From positions 62,001 through 126,000 of the forward strand of contig NZ_SIRR01000007.1 in the NCBI RefSeq assembly GCF_011634895.1: a DNA stretch of 64,000 nt. Direction: 5' to 3'. Source of the DNA: Rheinheimera pleomorphica (GTDB lineage: Bacteria > Pseudomonadota > Gammaproteobacteria > Enterobacterales > Alteromonadaceae). The position numbers were made by a program, and so were the translations under genes. The notes below the pieces were generated by a model. The model made no database searches, was not told the origin of the DNA, and saw nothing but the letters and a program-made list of their open reading frames with translations. This document shows positions 32,303 through 42,773 of this stretch, one piece after another; the stretch's first letter is position 1; each line of letters begins with the position of its first letter.

Positions 32303-33499
32303 TCACTCTGCCCTTAGCGCGGCTATCGGCTGCATAATGGCAGCCTGGCGCGCCGGGGTAATGCCGGCGGCCAGGCCGATAGCAATGGATAACAGCAGCG
32401 ACAGGCTTAAATAAAACAGGCTTAGCTGCAGTGGTAACGCCGGTAGCAACAGCTGCAGGCTCAGCACCAGCGAGATGGCCACCGCAATACCGGCAATACC
32501 GCCGGCAAAAGATAACGCCACTGCTTCGGCTAAAAACAGCAGCAATATCTGGCGCTGACTGGCACCGAGCGCGCTTAGCAGACCAATTTCACTGGTACGT
32601 TCGCGCACGGCGGTGCTCATAATGGTAACAATGCCGACGGCACCCACCAGTAACGAAATCGCCCCCAGCGCTGCTACCGCGGCGGTTAGCACCTGCAAAA
32701 TATTATCCAGGCTTTGTAGCATATCGTCTTGCGAAATGAGGCTGAAATCTTCAGCACCATGGCGGGTGATTAATTGCTTACGGATACTGGCTAATACCTT
32801 ATCTGTGCTGGCGCTGTCGGCGAACACAACGTCTATTTCCATCAGGCCGTTGCGGTTAAACAGCATCAGTGCTTTATCTACCGGAATAAACACCATATCG
32901 TCTAAATCAAAGCCCAGCATCTGGCCTTTGGCGGCCATTACGCCAACCACGCGAAAGCGCATACCGCCAACGCGGATGCTCTGGCCCAGCGGATTTTGCC
33001 CGGCAAATAATTCCTGCTGCAGTTTATGGCCCAGTACGGCAAAACTGCGGCTGCGGCCGCTCTCGTCTGCTGGCAAACCACGGCCTAAGGCAAGATCAAA
33101 CTGCCAGGCACTGTGAATGGCATGGTTGGCGCCAATAATGTCGGTGCTGCGGGTGCGGCCGCCGGCTTCAACGGTGCCGCTGCCCTGCACTATCGGCACA
33201 ACGTGCGTTACATGCGGCAACCGGGTTAATGCCTCTGCATCGTCCAGCGTTAATGGCCGGTCAGTTTGCAGCAGGCCGCCCATGCCGCCGGTGATGGTTT
33301 TGCCAGGGTTAATGGCGATAATGCGGCTGCCAAACTGAGAGAAGTTGGTTAGCACATAGTCGCGCACCCCTTCGCCTAAAGAGGTGAGTAAGGTGACGGC
33401 ACATATGCCAACGGCGATACCCAGCGCCGTCAGGCTGCTGCGCAGTTTGGCGGCGCTCAGGCTTTGCAGAATAAGCCTAACAAAATCGGCGCTACGCAT
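32303..33499 (-). CDS. MacB-like ABC permease (second copy)
   Basis: 398 residues from ATG 33499; the frame reaches further upstream but into the previous gene. MacB_PCD periplasmic domain between helix 1 (LRSSLTALGIAVGICAVTLL) and three C-terminal FtsX helices (LLVGAVGIVTIMSTAVRERT onward). It overlaps the preceding permease by 8 bp. The two permeases are about equal in length and share the MRSAD start and layout, so they are paralogues from duplication, probably forming a heterodimer with the single ATPase of the operon. Confidence 0.9.
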   Translation of the reverse strand: MRSADFVRLILQSLSAAKLRSSLTALGIAVGICAVTLLTSLGEGVRDYVLTNFSQFGSRIIAINPGKTITGGMGGLLQTDRPLTLDDAEALTRLPHVTHVVPIVQGSGTVEAGGRTRSTDIIGANHAIHSAWQFDLALGRGLPADESGRSRSFAVLGHKLQQELFAGQNPLGQSIRVGGMRFRVVGVMAAKGQMLGFDLDDMVFIPVDKALMLFNRNGLMEIDVVFADSASTDKVLASIRKQLITRHGAEDFSLISQDDMLQSLDNILQVLTAAVAALGAISLLVGAVGIVTIMSTAVRERTSEIGLLSALGASQRQILLLFLAEAVALSFAGGIAGIAVAISLVLSLQLLLPALPLQLSLFYLSLSLLLSIAIGLAAGITPARQAAIMQPIAALRAE

Positions 33500-34701
33500 C
33501 TGTGCGCCTACCCTGTAGTGCGTTAACCGGCTGCAAACCGGCCGCGCGGCGTGACGGCCCCCAGGCAAACAACACTGAGGTGGCAACCGCGATGGCCAGT
33601 GCCAGCCACCTGGCCCACCAGGGACTATAAAAGGCCAGATCGCTAAAACGCAGCCGCATTGCCCACAGGCCAAGCTCACTGAGCAAAATGCCGGCCGCGG
33701 CGCCCAGCAGTGCCATGAGCAGCGCCTCGGTTAAAAACAGCGTTTGAACATCACTGTTGCTGGCGCCTAAGGCTTTTAACAGCCCTATTTCAGCGGTGCG
33801 CTGGCTAACCGAAATCAGCGTTACATTCATGATCAGAATACCGGCTACCAGCAGGCTAATTGCTGCGATGCCGCTAACGGCCAGATTCAGCGCGCTGAGG
33901 ATGTCAGCAAAGGCGCTTAAAATAGCATCCTGGCTTACCAGCGTAATATCGGCGACACCGCCCTGGCGGCGCTGCATCAGTTGCTCTACCCGTTGCTTTA
34001 CGGCGGGTATCGCATCACTGCTCTGGCTTTGGATAAACAGCCGGAATAAGCCCGGTTTGTTAAACAAGCGCTGTGCACTGGCGATGGGTATCAGCATCAG
34101 ATCATTCATATCCATGCCCATGGCCTGGCCTTTGCTGTCCAGCACGCCTATTACCCGAAAACGGCTGTCGCCGGCTTTTAGCCATTGCCCCAGTGCCGGG
34201 GTATTGCCAAACAACTCCTGCTTTAGCGTGCTGCCAATCACCGCCACCGGGCTGGCAATATCCAGATCCCGCGCTGGCAGCATTTGCCCCTGCTGCAGCT
34301 GCAACTGGCGGATATCAAAAAACGCTCTGTTAGTGCCGGTAACGATCACCTCACGTGTGCGGGCACCAATATGTACTTGTGCCATGCCAACAGAGAGTGG
34401 TGCTACTGCAACCACGCCAGGCAGGCGGCTGATCGCACTGGCATCGTCCAGTGTGATATCGCGCGGTGACTCGCCGGTTAGCGGCGGCATGGTGCCACGG
34501 GTTTCTTTTTTGCCTGGCAGCAGGATCAGGGTTTCGTTGCCCAGCAGCGAAAACTGGCTCAGTACATAGGCTTTGGCCCCTTCACCCAGGCCGGTCAGCA
34601 GGTTTACCGCCGCCACACCAATGGCCAGCGCCAGCAAAATCATCAGGCTGCGAAAACGGTGGCGCAATACCAGTTGCAGGTTAAAGTGCAGTAAATCGGC
34701 G

Positions 34702-34709
<8 letters not shown>
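33492..34709 (-). CDS. MacB-like ABC permease (first copy)
   Basis: 405 residues from ATG 34709, beginning MRSADLLHFNLQLVLRHRFR, with the same layout as its neighbour: one N-terminal helix (LMILLALAIGVAAVNLL), MacB_PCD domain, three C-terminal FtsX helices (ISLLVAGILIMNVTLISVSQ onward). It overlaps both the ATPase gene upstream and the second permease downstream by 8 bp. Unlike E. coli MacB, no ATPase domain is fused; ATPase and permease are separate. Confidence 0.9.
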
Positions 34710-35395
<686 letters not shown>

Positions 35396-35403
<8 letters not shown>

Positions 35404-36535
35404 GGCTGTCATCTGCAGGGGTTACCAGGGCGCCAGCCACTGCCTCTGGCGTATCCAGGCTAAGCAGCACCTGTTCGCCCTCTGTCAGGCCGCTGGTAAT
35501 TTGGCTCCAGCGCCAGTTGCTGATACCCGTGCTGACAGTACGCAGCTGCAGCCGGTTGTCGTTACCCAGCACCAATACCTGATTTTGCGCAAAAATAGTC
35601 TCAGTGGGCAGGCGCAGTGTGTTGTCTTGCTGCTTAAGCACAATTTCGATGTCAGCGCTGTAGCCAATTAGTAGCAACACATCGTCTGGTAGCTGATTAA
35701 AGCGGGCTTCGACATCCACAGTGCGCGCCTGCTTTTCGTAATCCTGCACATAGGGCGCAATGCGGCTGACCGTGGCGCTAAACTGGCGGCCGCGATAGGC
35801 GTCCAGCGTAACCACTACCGGCATGCCAACGCGGATGCCGGCGGCATCGACTTCATCTATCGGCGCGCGCACATACAGGCAGCTATCATCAATTAAATCC
35901 ACCGCCGGCGGGGTTGGAATGCCCGGTGGTGACGGCGTAACAAATTCGCCGACTTCGCCGTTAATTTCAGCGACGACGCCGGCAAAGGGTGCCAGTAAGC
36001 GGGTCTGGCTAAGCAGGGCCTGCTGCAGTGCTAATTGCGCTTTGGCGACGCTAATTTCGGCCTCGGCGCGCTGGCAGCTGTGGCGGGCAAGTTCGGCGTT
36101 GGTTAACGCCTGATCCAGCGCTTCATCAGATAACAGCTGCTGTTTGGCCAGGCTGAGTGCCCGCTTTGCCTCGCGGCTGGCCCGCTCGCTGACATCACAG
36201 CGCTCGGCTTTGCTAAGCGCTGCCACGGTGAGCTGCGCTTCGCTTTGTTGCACTCTGGCCTGTTGATCCTGATCCCACAGCGACATTAACAGCTGGCCTG
36301 GCTCCACCCGATCACCATTTTGCACCTGCAGCGTGGCCACGGTACCCCCGCCGGTCAGCGATAACTTAGAACGCTGGCAGGCGCGCACTGTACCAGCGCG
36401 GGTATTGGCTACCAGTTGTGCAACAGGGCCGGTAGTAGCGGCAACCAGCCTTACCGGTAATGCCGACGTTGGTGTTAGCCACCACCAGCTAACAACTGCT
36501 ACAGCAAGCAACGCAACGAACACCCATTTTTTCAT
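35396..36535 (-). CDS. MacA-like periplasmic adaptor protein
   Basis: 379 residues with an N-terminal signal anchor (WVFVALLAVAVVSWWWL), lipoyl halves (GGTVATLQVQNGDRVEPGQLL and LLAPFAGVVAEINGEVGEFV) on either side of a short helical hairpin, then beta-barrel and membrane-proximal domains. It completes a four-gene MacAB-type tripartite exporter (adaptor, ATPase, two permeases). All four genes overlap, so they are one transcript. Substrate unknown: peptide, lipoprotein or macrolide-like compound. Confidence 0.92.
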
Positions 36536-36915
36536 CGGCTATCTCAGGCTTTAACCATAGGACCTATGGCTAAGTGTAGCTGGCATCGCTATCCGCTGGG
36601 CTGGCTTAGATCAAAAACCGGCGTTAAACCTCATGGCCGCTAATGCCAGCCAGAAACAGGGCTGTACTGCACCAAAAGTTAGCAACCAGAGTTGGCGGCT
36701 GTGTTGTTGGTGCAAGCTTACCGTTTGAAATTTAATATAAAATTCATTTTGTTGACATAGTTCGCCCTGTTCTGGTTCGGCTTTTTAGTGCCTGGCTATT
36801 GACGGGCGAAATTTAATCATCTACCTTTTGTAAGCGCTTACATTTATGTTGCAGGTACCTTTTTGGTATGGCATTTCAGTCAGCAGGTAGCAAAACCCAG
36901 GGGATGAGAATAAAA
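36536..36915. promoter_or_regulatory. Intergenic region upstream of the GH16 lipoprotein
   Basis: This 380-bp stretch holds the promoters of the divergent MacA-like and GH16 genes and the LacI-type operator at 36829. The GH16 frame can be opened to 36868 but lacks homology there. Nothing else recognisable. Confidence 0.55.
36829..36842 (+). promoter_or_regulatory. LacI-type operator upstream of GH16
   Basis: TGTAAGCGCTTACA, a perfect 14-bp palindrome with central CG, the classic LacI/GalR-family operator form. It is 74 bp upstream of the GH16 start. Related copies lie at 46623 and 49424. Confidence 0.85.
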
Positions 36916-39546
36916 ATGAAACAACTTTCAGCGTTAACCGCCGTGCTTATGGCGGCCGGCTTAGCCGGATGCGGTGGCGATGTCGCCACCAATACCGATG
37001 TTAATGCGGTTAACCCCACCGAGCCGGTCAGCGACTGGCAATTAGTGTGGAGTGATGAATTTGATGGTAGCAGTATCGACAGTAACAAGTGGACCCACGA
37101 AGTAAACTGTGCCGGCGGTGGTAACAACGAAAAACAGTGTTACACCGACAGCGCGGATAACGCTTTTGTCGCCGACGGTAAGCTGCATATCGTCGCACTG
37201 CCGGCGCCAGAGGGCTCACCGCTGCCTTACACCTCGGCACGGTTAAACACGAAATATCAGGGCGATTTTAAATACGGCCGTTTTGAAATGCGCGCCAAGC
37301 TGCCCTCTGGTCAGGGTGCCTGGCCAGCGTTTTGGATGCTACCCACGGATGAGGTGTATGGCGGCTGGCCAAAGTCCGGCGAAATCGACATTATGGAAGC
37401 GGTAAACCTGAAAACAGTGAATGCCGAAGGCGTGGCCGAAGCCAATGTGCACGGCACCCTGCATTATGGCCGTGACTTCCCCAATAATGAAAGTTCAGGT
37501 AAAGCCTATTTGCTGCCGGATGACATTAACCCGGCCGATGATTTTCATACCTATGCCATAGAGTGGCAGGAAGGCGAAATTCGCTGGTATGTTGACGGTT
37601 ATCTGTATCAAACCCAGCGCGCCTCTCAACTACGGCGCAATGCGGACGGTATACCCGTGTCTTTAAGCCACCGTGGCTGGTTTGCCGAGTATTTTAATAT
37701 TGCCAGTGGCGAGCTGGAAACCCAGTGGAATGCCGCACCCTTTGATCAGCGCTTCCACTTGCTGTTAAACCTGGCGGTAGGCGGTAACTGGCCAGAGAAT
37801 GTGAATAATCTGGGTATTGACGCTGAAGCCTTTGCTGATGGTCAAACCTATGAAATTGACTATGTACGGGTATACCAGTGCGGACAGGATTTAGACAGCG
37901 GTAAAGGCTGCGAAACCATACGCGCAGGTTACGATGATGCCGAGACGCTGGTAGAAGGTAAGGCACCAAATCCGCCGCCACCGCCAAGTAGCATTCCACA
38001 AAACCTGACCATTTTCAGTGGCACGCCTAACCCGAACTGGCCGGCCTGGGATTGCTGTGGTGGCTCAACCCCGGCCCTGGTTGACGATGCCGAGTTTGGC
38101 AGCGTGTATGAATTTGTCGTCGGCGCCCAGCCTACGGTAAACGGTTTTATCAGCCGTACCGAATTTATTACCGATGAAAATGGTCAGGCCAGCCCGTTTG
38201 ATGCTACAGGCTTAATTGAACGCGGCAGCATCAGCTTTGATATGCAGGTCGTGTCGCCGCCAAATGATACGGCGTCTACCTGGATGTTTAAAGTTGAGAG
38301 CGACAACAGTTTTACCGCCGTTGAAATTCCGTTGACCAACGGTAGTGATGGCGTTGCGCCGGTGACCGGCCAGTGGCAAACCTATAGCTTCCCACTGCAA
38401 ATGTTGGCCGATGCCGGCCTGGATTTAGCGGCGATTGATGTTGTCATGGTCTTCCCGGCCTGGACGACCGGTGAAGGTGCGGTATACCGCGTAACCAACG
38501 TACAAATTGCTCAGCCGGTAGAAAACATTGCTGTAGATATTTATACCGATGGTGAAAATGCCGCCTGGGCCATGTGGAACTGCTGTGGCAACAATGAACC
38601 AACAGAGCAGTTTGACGATGAAGCTCATGGTTTAGTGGCCGAGTTCAGTATTGGCGCCGAACCAACAGTGGTGGGTTTTAACAGCCGTGAAAATATCGGT
38701 GCGGGCGAGCCTTTCGATGCCTCAGCCATACTGGCAAACGGCCTGGTGCAGTTTGAAATGAAGGTAGTAAATGCACCGACTAACCCGGATTCGAGCTGGA
38801 TGTTTAAAATTGAAGCTACCGCCGGCGAAACGTTGTCAGCAGTAGAGGTGCCGTTAAGTAATGGTAGTGGTGGCGTGGAGCCTGTCACCGGTGAGTGGGC
38901 TACATACACTTTTAGCTTACAAAGCCTGTTTGATGCCGGCTTAGATATCAGCGCCATAGATGTATTAATGGTATTCCCAGCTTGGGGTACCGGTGACGGT
39001 GCGGTATTCCGGCTGGATAACGTACGCATCTTTGACCCTAACGCAGTCAACAGTGAAATTACCCTGTTCCGTCATAATGTTGCCAGCAACTGGAAACTAT
39101 GGGATTGCTGTGCAGGCTCTACGCCACAGCGCGTGTTTACCGACGAGCCTTACGGTGCGGTAGCCCAGTTTGAAATTCTGGGCTCGCCAGAGACCGTACT
39201 GGGTTTCCAGGCGGATACTGATGTGTCGCATGATGCCTCAGCCATACTGGGCAATGGTGCAGTGCGCTTTGATATGCGCGTGGTAGGTGCACCGTCAGCC
39301 CCTGATGTGGAATGGTTCTTTAAAATCGAATCGTCCGGCGCAGCGACTGCAGTAGAGCTACCGTTAACAGCAGGCGGGCCAGCACCGGTAACGGGCGAGT
39401 GGGCTACTTACACATTCAGCCTGCAGAGTTTATTTGATGCTGGTTTAGATATCAGCGATATCAACGTACTGATGGTATTCCCGGGGTGGGGCACTGGCCA
39501 GGGTGCGGTATACCAGATTGATAACGTTGAAATTTCTAAAAACTAA
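36916..39546 (+). CDS. GH16 beta-glucanase (laminarinase) lipoprotein with three accessory repeats
   Basis: 876 residues from ATG 36916. Lipobox LAGCGG. The GH16 domain (about 45-330) has the catalytic GEIDIMEAVN with Glu156, Asp158 and Glu161, and the ending YEIDYVRVYQ. A Pro-rich linker precedes three tandem domains of about 170 residues (starting near residues 363, 538 and 713), each opening with Trp-(Asp/Asn)-Cys-Cys and holding VTGxWxTYxFxLQ; these are galactose-binding-like jelly rolls probably acting as carbohydrate-binding modules. It would cut laminarin or mixed-linked glucan at the cell surface. The TonB receptor gene follows after 23 bp. Confidence 0.92.
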   Translation: MKQLSALTAVLMAAGLAGCGGDVATNTDVNAVNPTEPVSDWQLVWSDEFDGSSIDSNKWTHEVNCAGGGNNEKQCYTDSADNAFVADGKLHIVALPAPEGSPLPYTSARLNTKYQGDFKYGRFEMRAKLPSGQGAWPAFWMLPTDEVYGGWPKSGEIDIMEAVNLKTVNAEGVAEANVHGTLHYGRDFPNNESSGKAYLLPDDINPADDFHTYAIEWQEGEIRWYVDGYLYQTQRASQLRRNADGIPVSLSHRGWFAEYFNIASGELETQWNAAPFDQRFHLLLNLAVGGNWPENVNNLGIDAEAFADGQTYEIDYVRVYQCGQDLDSGKGCETIRAGYDDAETLVEGKAPNPPPPPSSIPQNLTIFSGTPNPNWPAWDCCGGSTPALVDDAEFGSVYEFVVGAQPTVNGFISRTEFITDENGQASPFDATGLIERGSISFDMQVVSPPNDTASTWMFKVESDNSFTAVEIPLTNGSDGVAPVTGQWQTYSFPLQMLADAGLDLAAIDVVMVFPAWTTGEGAVYRVTNVQIAQPVENIAVDIYTDGENAAWAMWNCCGNNEPTEQFDDEAHGLVAEFSIGAEPTVVGFNSRENIGAGEPFDASAILANGLVQFEMKVVNAPTNPDSSWMFKIEATAGETLSAVEVPLSNGSGGVEPVTGEWATYTFSLQSLFDAGLDISAIDVLMVFPAWGTGDGAVFRLDNVRIFDPNAVNSEITLFRHNVASNWKLWDCCAGSTPQRVFTDEPYGAVAQFEILGSPETVLGFQADTDVSHDASAILGNGAVRFDMRVVGAPSAPDVEWFFKIESSGAATAVELPLTAGGPAPVTGEWATYTFSLQSLFDAGLDISDINVLMVFPGWGTGQGAVYQIDNVEISKN

Positions 39547-39569
39547 TTCAGCACGGTGAGATAATAAAA

Positions 39570-42500
39570 ATGCGTAAATCAACCTTATTTAATAAAAATC
39601 GTGTCGCGCTTGCCGTGTCTGTGGTGTTAGGTGCCGGCTTGCTGTTGCCTGCTCAGGCTCAGCAAACCGAAACGGAAAATAATGCCAAAGACGTTGAAGT
39701 CGAAGTGATCCAGGTAAAGGGTATTCGTGGCTCGCTGGCGCGTTCAATGGACATGAAACGCGACAGCTCGGGCGTGATGGATGCCATTTCAGCAGAAGAA
39801 ATGGGTAAGTTCCCCGATACCAACCTGGCCGAATCGCTGCAGCGTATTACCGGCGTGTCGGTAAGCCGGGCCAACGGTGAAGGCAGCCAGATCACTGTGC
39901 GGGGTTTTGGTCCTGAATTTAACCTGGTGACGCTTAATGGTCGTCAGATGGCGGGAACGGGGTTTTCACGGTCATTCAACTTTGAAAACTTATCCTCCGA
40001 GGGCGTCAGCGCGTTAGAAATCTACAAGACCGCCCGTGCCGATGTACCCACAGGTGGCCTGGGCGCAACGGTGAATATTGTTACCGCTAAACCTTTGCAA
40101 AACCCGGGGCAGCGTTACTCTTTGATGGCAAAAGGGCTGCATGACAGCTCAAATAAAGCCGGTGATGATCTGACGCCTGAACTTGCGGGTATCTACAGCA
40201 ATACCTTTATAGATGACCGTTTTGGCGTTAGCGCTAACTTTTCCTTCCACCGCCGGGACTTCCAGCGTCAGTCAGCCAATGTGCGTTCCTGGCAGCTGAA
40301 CCCGTCTTTGTCGGTAGATGAGGCGGATATTGTTGATGGCCGGCCAGTGGATGCCAACGGCGACGTTATTCCCCGTTTCTTCAGACCCGATGAAAACGGC
40401 GATTTACAACCTGTCTCAGCTGCATTCTTTCCGCAGGAAATCAGTTTCGCCCGCGATGATATTCAGCGTGAGCGCACCAATGGTCAGGTAACCTTGCAGT
40501 TTGCCGCTACGGATAATGTGATCCTGACGCTGGATCACACTATTTCCAATGCGGTGACTGGCAATAACTCGCTGTCCTGGGGGGTATGGAACGGCTCTTT
40601 CGGCGGCAACGCCAATGCCTATGAGTTGGATGAAAATGGTACCGCCATTTATTACAACTCATCTGGCGATGATGGCTCTTTTACCGGCTTTAGGGAAACC
40701 AGCGAAGTCGACTCCAAAGCCACTGGCTTTAATGTGGCCTGGGCGTTTTCTGATGCATTAAGCTTCAACTTTGATGCACATACATCTAAAACTACCACGG
40801 ACAATGGCAAAGATAAGGGCATCGGGGCGCAAGCGCGGGTTATTCTGGGCTCGGCGGCGCTGTCATCGAAGGAATATTTTTTCCGCGACGGTGATGTTCC
40901 TGGTTACAACATCCGCTGGCAAAACGGCAGCAATGAACTTAGCCCGAATGAAATAGGCTCGAACTTCAGCATCTTCACCCGCACGCCGGGTGAATCAGAA
41001 GTGACGCAGTATCAGTTTGGCGGCGAGTGGCTGCCTGAACTCGGTTATGGCCTGGCGGCTGTGTCATTCGGCGCCGCTTACACCGAACAATCGCTCAGTG
41101 GCTCTGGCGGCTCTAACAACGCCAACGCGCCGGGCTTTAACAATGGTACCTTTGCTGAAATCTTCCCGGATAGCATGTTTACCCGGGTTGACCTGAGTGA
41201 CTTTTTGGATGAGTTCTCCTTCGGTGCAGGTGGGGTATCGCCTGGCTATGCCTACACCTTTAATATCGATGAAGCCATTACCCGGCAACTGGCAGCGCTT
41301 ACTGCAGATGTACTGGGCGCTGATGCCTACGAGATAGGCACTTTCGGGCCAGACATGTTTCCGGTGAATCGTATTGAAGAAGAAACCGTCAGCCTATATG
41401 TATCAACTGAGTGGGAATTTGAAGTTAAAGGTTTCTATGTCGATGTAAACCTGGGTTTGCGCTACGAAGAAACCGACATTGTCAGCCCGGCGAAAAGCCG
41501 CGTGCCTGAATATGTGTATTGGGCCGGTGGTTCAGAGTGGCTGACTCAGTTCGCCAGCGGTGGGGAACTGGTAGAGGTTGAGTTCACCGGTAACTATGAC
41601 TTGCTGCTGCCGATGTTTGACGTCAAAGTAGATATTACCGATGACTGGGTGGGACGCTTCTCGGCAGGCAAGAGCATTACCCGGCCCACCCTGGGACAAA
41701 TGCTGGGTAATCTGAGTCTGACGCCTTCACCTAAGATTGGCGCCCGCAGTGGTAGCCGTGGCAACCCTAATCTGAAGCCATTTGAGTCAACCAACCTGGA
41801 TCTGTCGCTGGAGTATTACTATGGCGACGCCAGCTATGCCGCCATAGGGCTATTCTGGAAAGACGTTGACGATTGGATCGATAACTCACAAGTTACTACC
41901 ACCTTCGAGGGCTTGCATGACGTGTATCTGGGCCAGCGTTGGAATGATGCAGTTGCCGCTATTGAGGCACGTGGCGAGCAGGCTACCGACGGCGCGATTT
42001 ACAATGAAATCGTGGCCAATGGCGTGGGGTTAGGTGAAAACAACCGGGTATTACCAGACCCTAACACCGACCCGTTGATTCAGTGGACCATTAACTCGCC
42101 AGAAAACGTAGGCTCCAGGAGAGTAAACGGCCTGGAGTTTGCGGTGCAGCACGTGTTTGGTGACAGCGGTTTCGGTACAGGCATCAATGGCACCCTGGTA
42201 GACGGTGATGTCGAGTACGATAATTTCGTGCTGGCGGCACAGGCAATACTGCCAGGCTTAAGTAACTCGGCCAACTGGCAGGTGTTTTATGAGAAACACG
42301 GCTGGTCAGTCAAGTTAACCGCCGCATGGCGTGACGAGTATCTGGCCGGCCAGGGCCAGCCAGACACCACCGACGCGCCGCCAAACTATGTTGAAGAATA
42401 TCTGCAGTGGGATTTAAGCGTTAACTACGCGGTAAACGACAACCTGACGGTATTCTTCGAAGGCATTAACCTGACCAACGAAACCGAGCGCAGCTTTGGC

Positions 42501-42581
42501 CGGTTCGAGCGGCAGTTCTTAAGTGCGGCGCAATACGGCCCACGCTATGCCATAGGTGTCAGATACACCATGGGTAATTAG
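39570..42581 (+). CDS. TonB-dependent receptor for beta-glucan oligosaccharides
   Basis: 1003 residues: signal peptide (AVSVVLGAGLLLPAQAQ), plug domain with IQVKGIRGSLARSMDMKRDS and the TonB-receptor family VVDAISAEEMGKFPDTNLAE-like segment, then a 22-strand barrel ending RYAIGVRYTMGN. This subclass (TIGR01782) is typical of carbohydrate uptake in Alteromonadales and Xanthomonads. Co-transcribed with the GH16 glucanase; imports its oligosaccharide products to the periplasm. Terminator at 42623. Confidence 0.95.
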   Translation: MRKSTLFNKNRVALAVSVVLGAGLLLPAQAQQTETENNAKDVEVEVIQVKGIRGSLARSMDMKRDSSGVMDAISAEEMGKFPDTNLAESLQRITGVSVSRANGEGSQITVRGFGPEFNLVTLNGRQMAGTGFSRSFNFENLSSEGVSALEIYKTARADVPTGGLGATVNIVTAKPLQNPGQRYSLMAKGLHDSSNKAGDDLTPELAGIYSNTFIDDRFGVSANFSFHRRDFQRQSANVRSWQLNPSLSVDEADIVDGRPVDANGDVIPRFFRPDENGDLQPVSAAFFPQEISFARDDIQRERTNGQVTLQFAATDNVILTLDHTISNAVTGNNSLSWGVWNGSFGGNANAYELDENGTAIYYNSSGDDGSFTGFRETSEVDSKATGFNVAWAFSDALSFNFDAHTSKTTTDNGKDKGIGAQARVILGSAALSSKEYFFRDGDVPGYNIRWQNGSNELSPNEIGSNFSIFTRTPGESEVTQYQFGGEWLPELGYGLAAVSFGAAYTEQSLSGSGGSNNANAPGFNNGTFAEIFPDSMFTRVDLSDFLDEFSFGAGGVSPGYAYTFNIDEAITRQLAALTADVLGADAYEIGTFGPDMFPVNRIEEETVSLYVSTEWEFEVKGFYVDVNLGLRYEETDIVSPAKSRVPEYVYWAGGSEWLTQFASGGELVEVEFTGNYDLLLPMFDVKVDITDDWVGRFSAGKSITRPTLGQMLGNLSLTPSPKIGARSGSRGNPNLKPFESTNLDLSLEYYYGDASYAAIGLFWKDVDDWIDNSQVTTTFEGLHDVYLGQRWNDAVAAIEARGEQATDGAIYNEIVANGVGLGENNRVLPDPNTDPLIQWTINSPENVGSRRVNGLEFAVQHVFGDSGFGTGINGTLVDGDVEYDNFVLAAQAILPGLSNSANWQVFYEKHGWSVKLTAAWRDEYLAGQGQPDTTDAPPNYVEEYLQWDLSVNYAVNDNLTVFFEGINLTNETERSFGRFERQFLSAAQYGPRYAIGVRYTMGN

Positions 42582-42622
42582 CCCAGTCCAGCCTGGCTCA
42601 TCAGGCTGGTAAGCCAGGCATC

Positions 42623-42655
42623 AAAGCCTCACTGTTAGCAGTGGGGCTTTTTTTA
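42623..42655 (+). terminator. Rho-independent terminator of the GH16-receptor operon
   Basis: AAAGCCTCACTG and CAGTGGGGCTTT (42623-42634, 42639-42650) around a TTAG loop, one G-T pair, then T tract. Confidence 0.9.
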
Positions 42656-42773
42656 TGGCTTGGGTTTAGCCAGAGGCTGTTGCAGTGTTCGGTATGCTTT
42701 ACTTTGGTAAAGGCCGGATAAAAAACTGCCGGCTTTCGCCGGCAGAACACACACACGAGAGAAATTAAGGTTG

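Noticed and set aside
33757..34569. 270-codon frame antisense to the MacB-like permease
   Set aside because: Composition is that of a complement frame in GC-rich coding DNA; the opposite strand encodes a clear FtsX protein.
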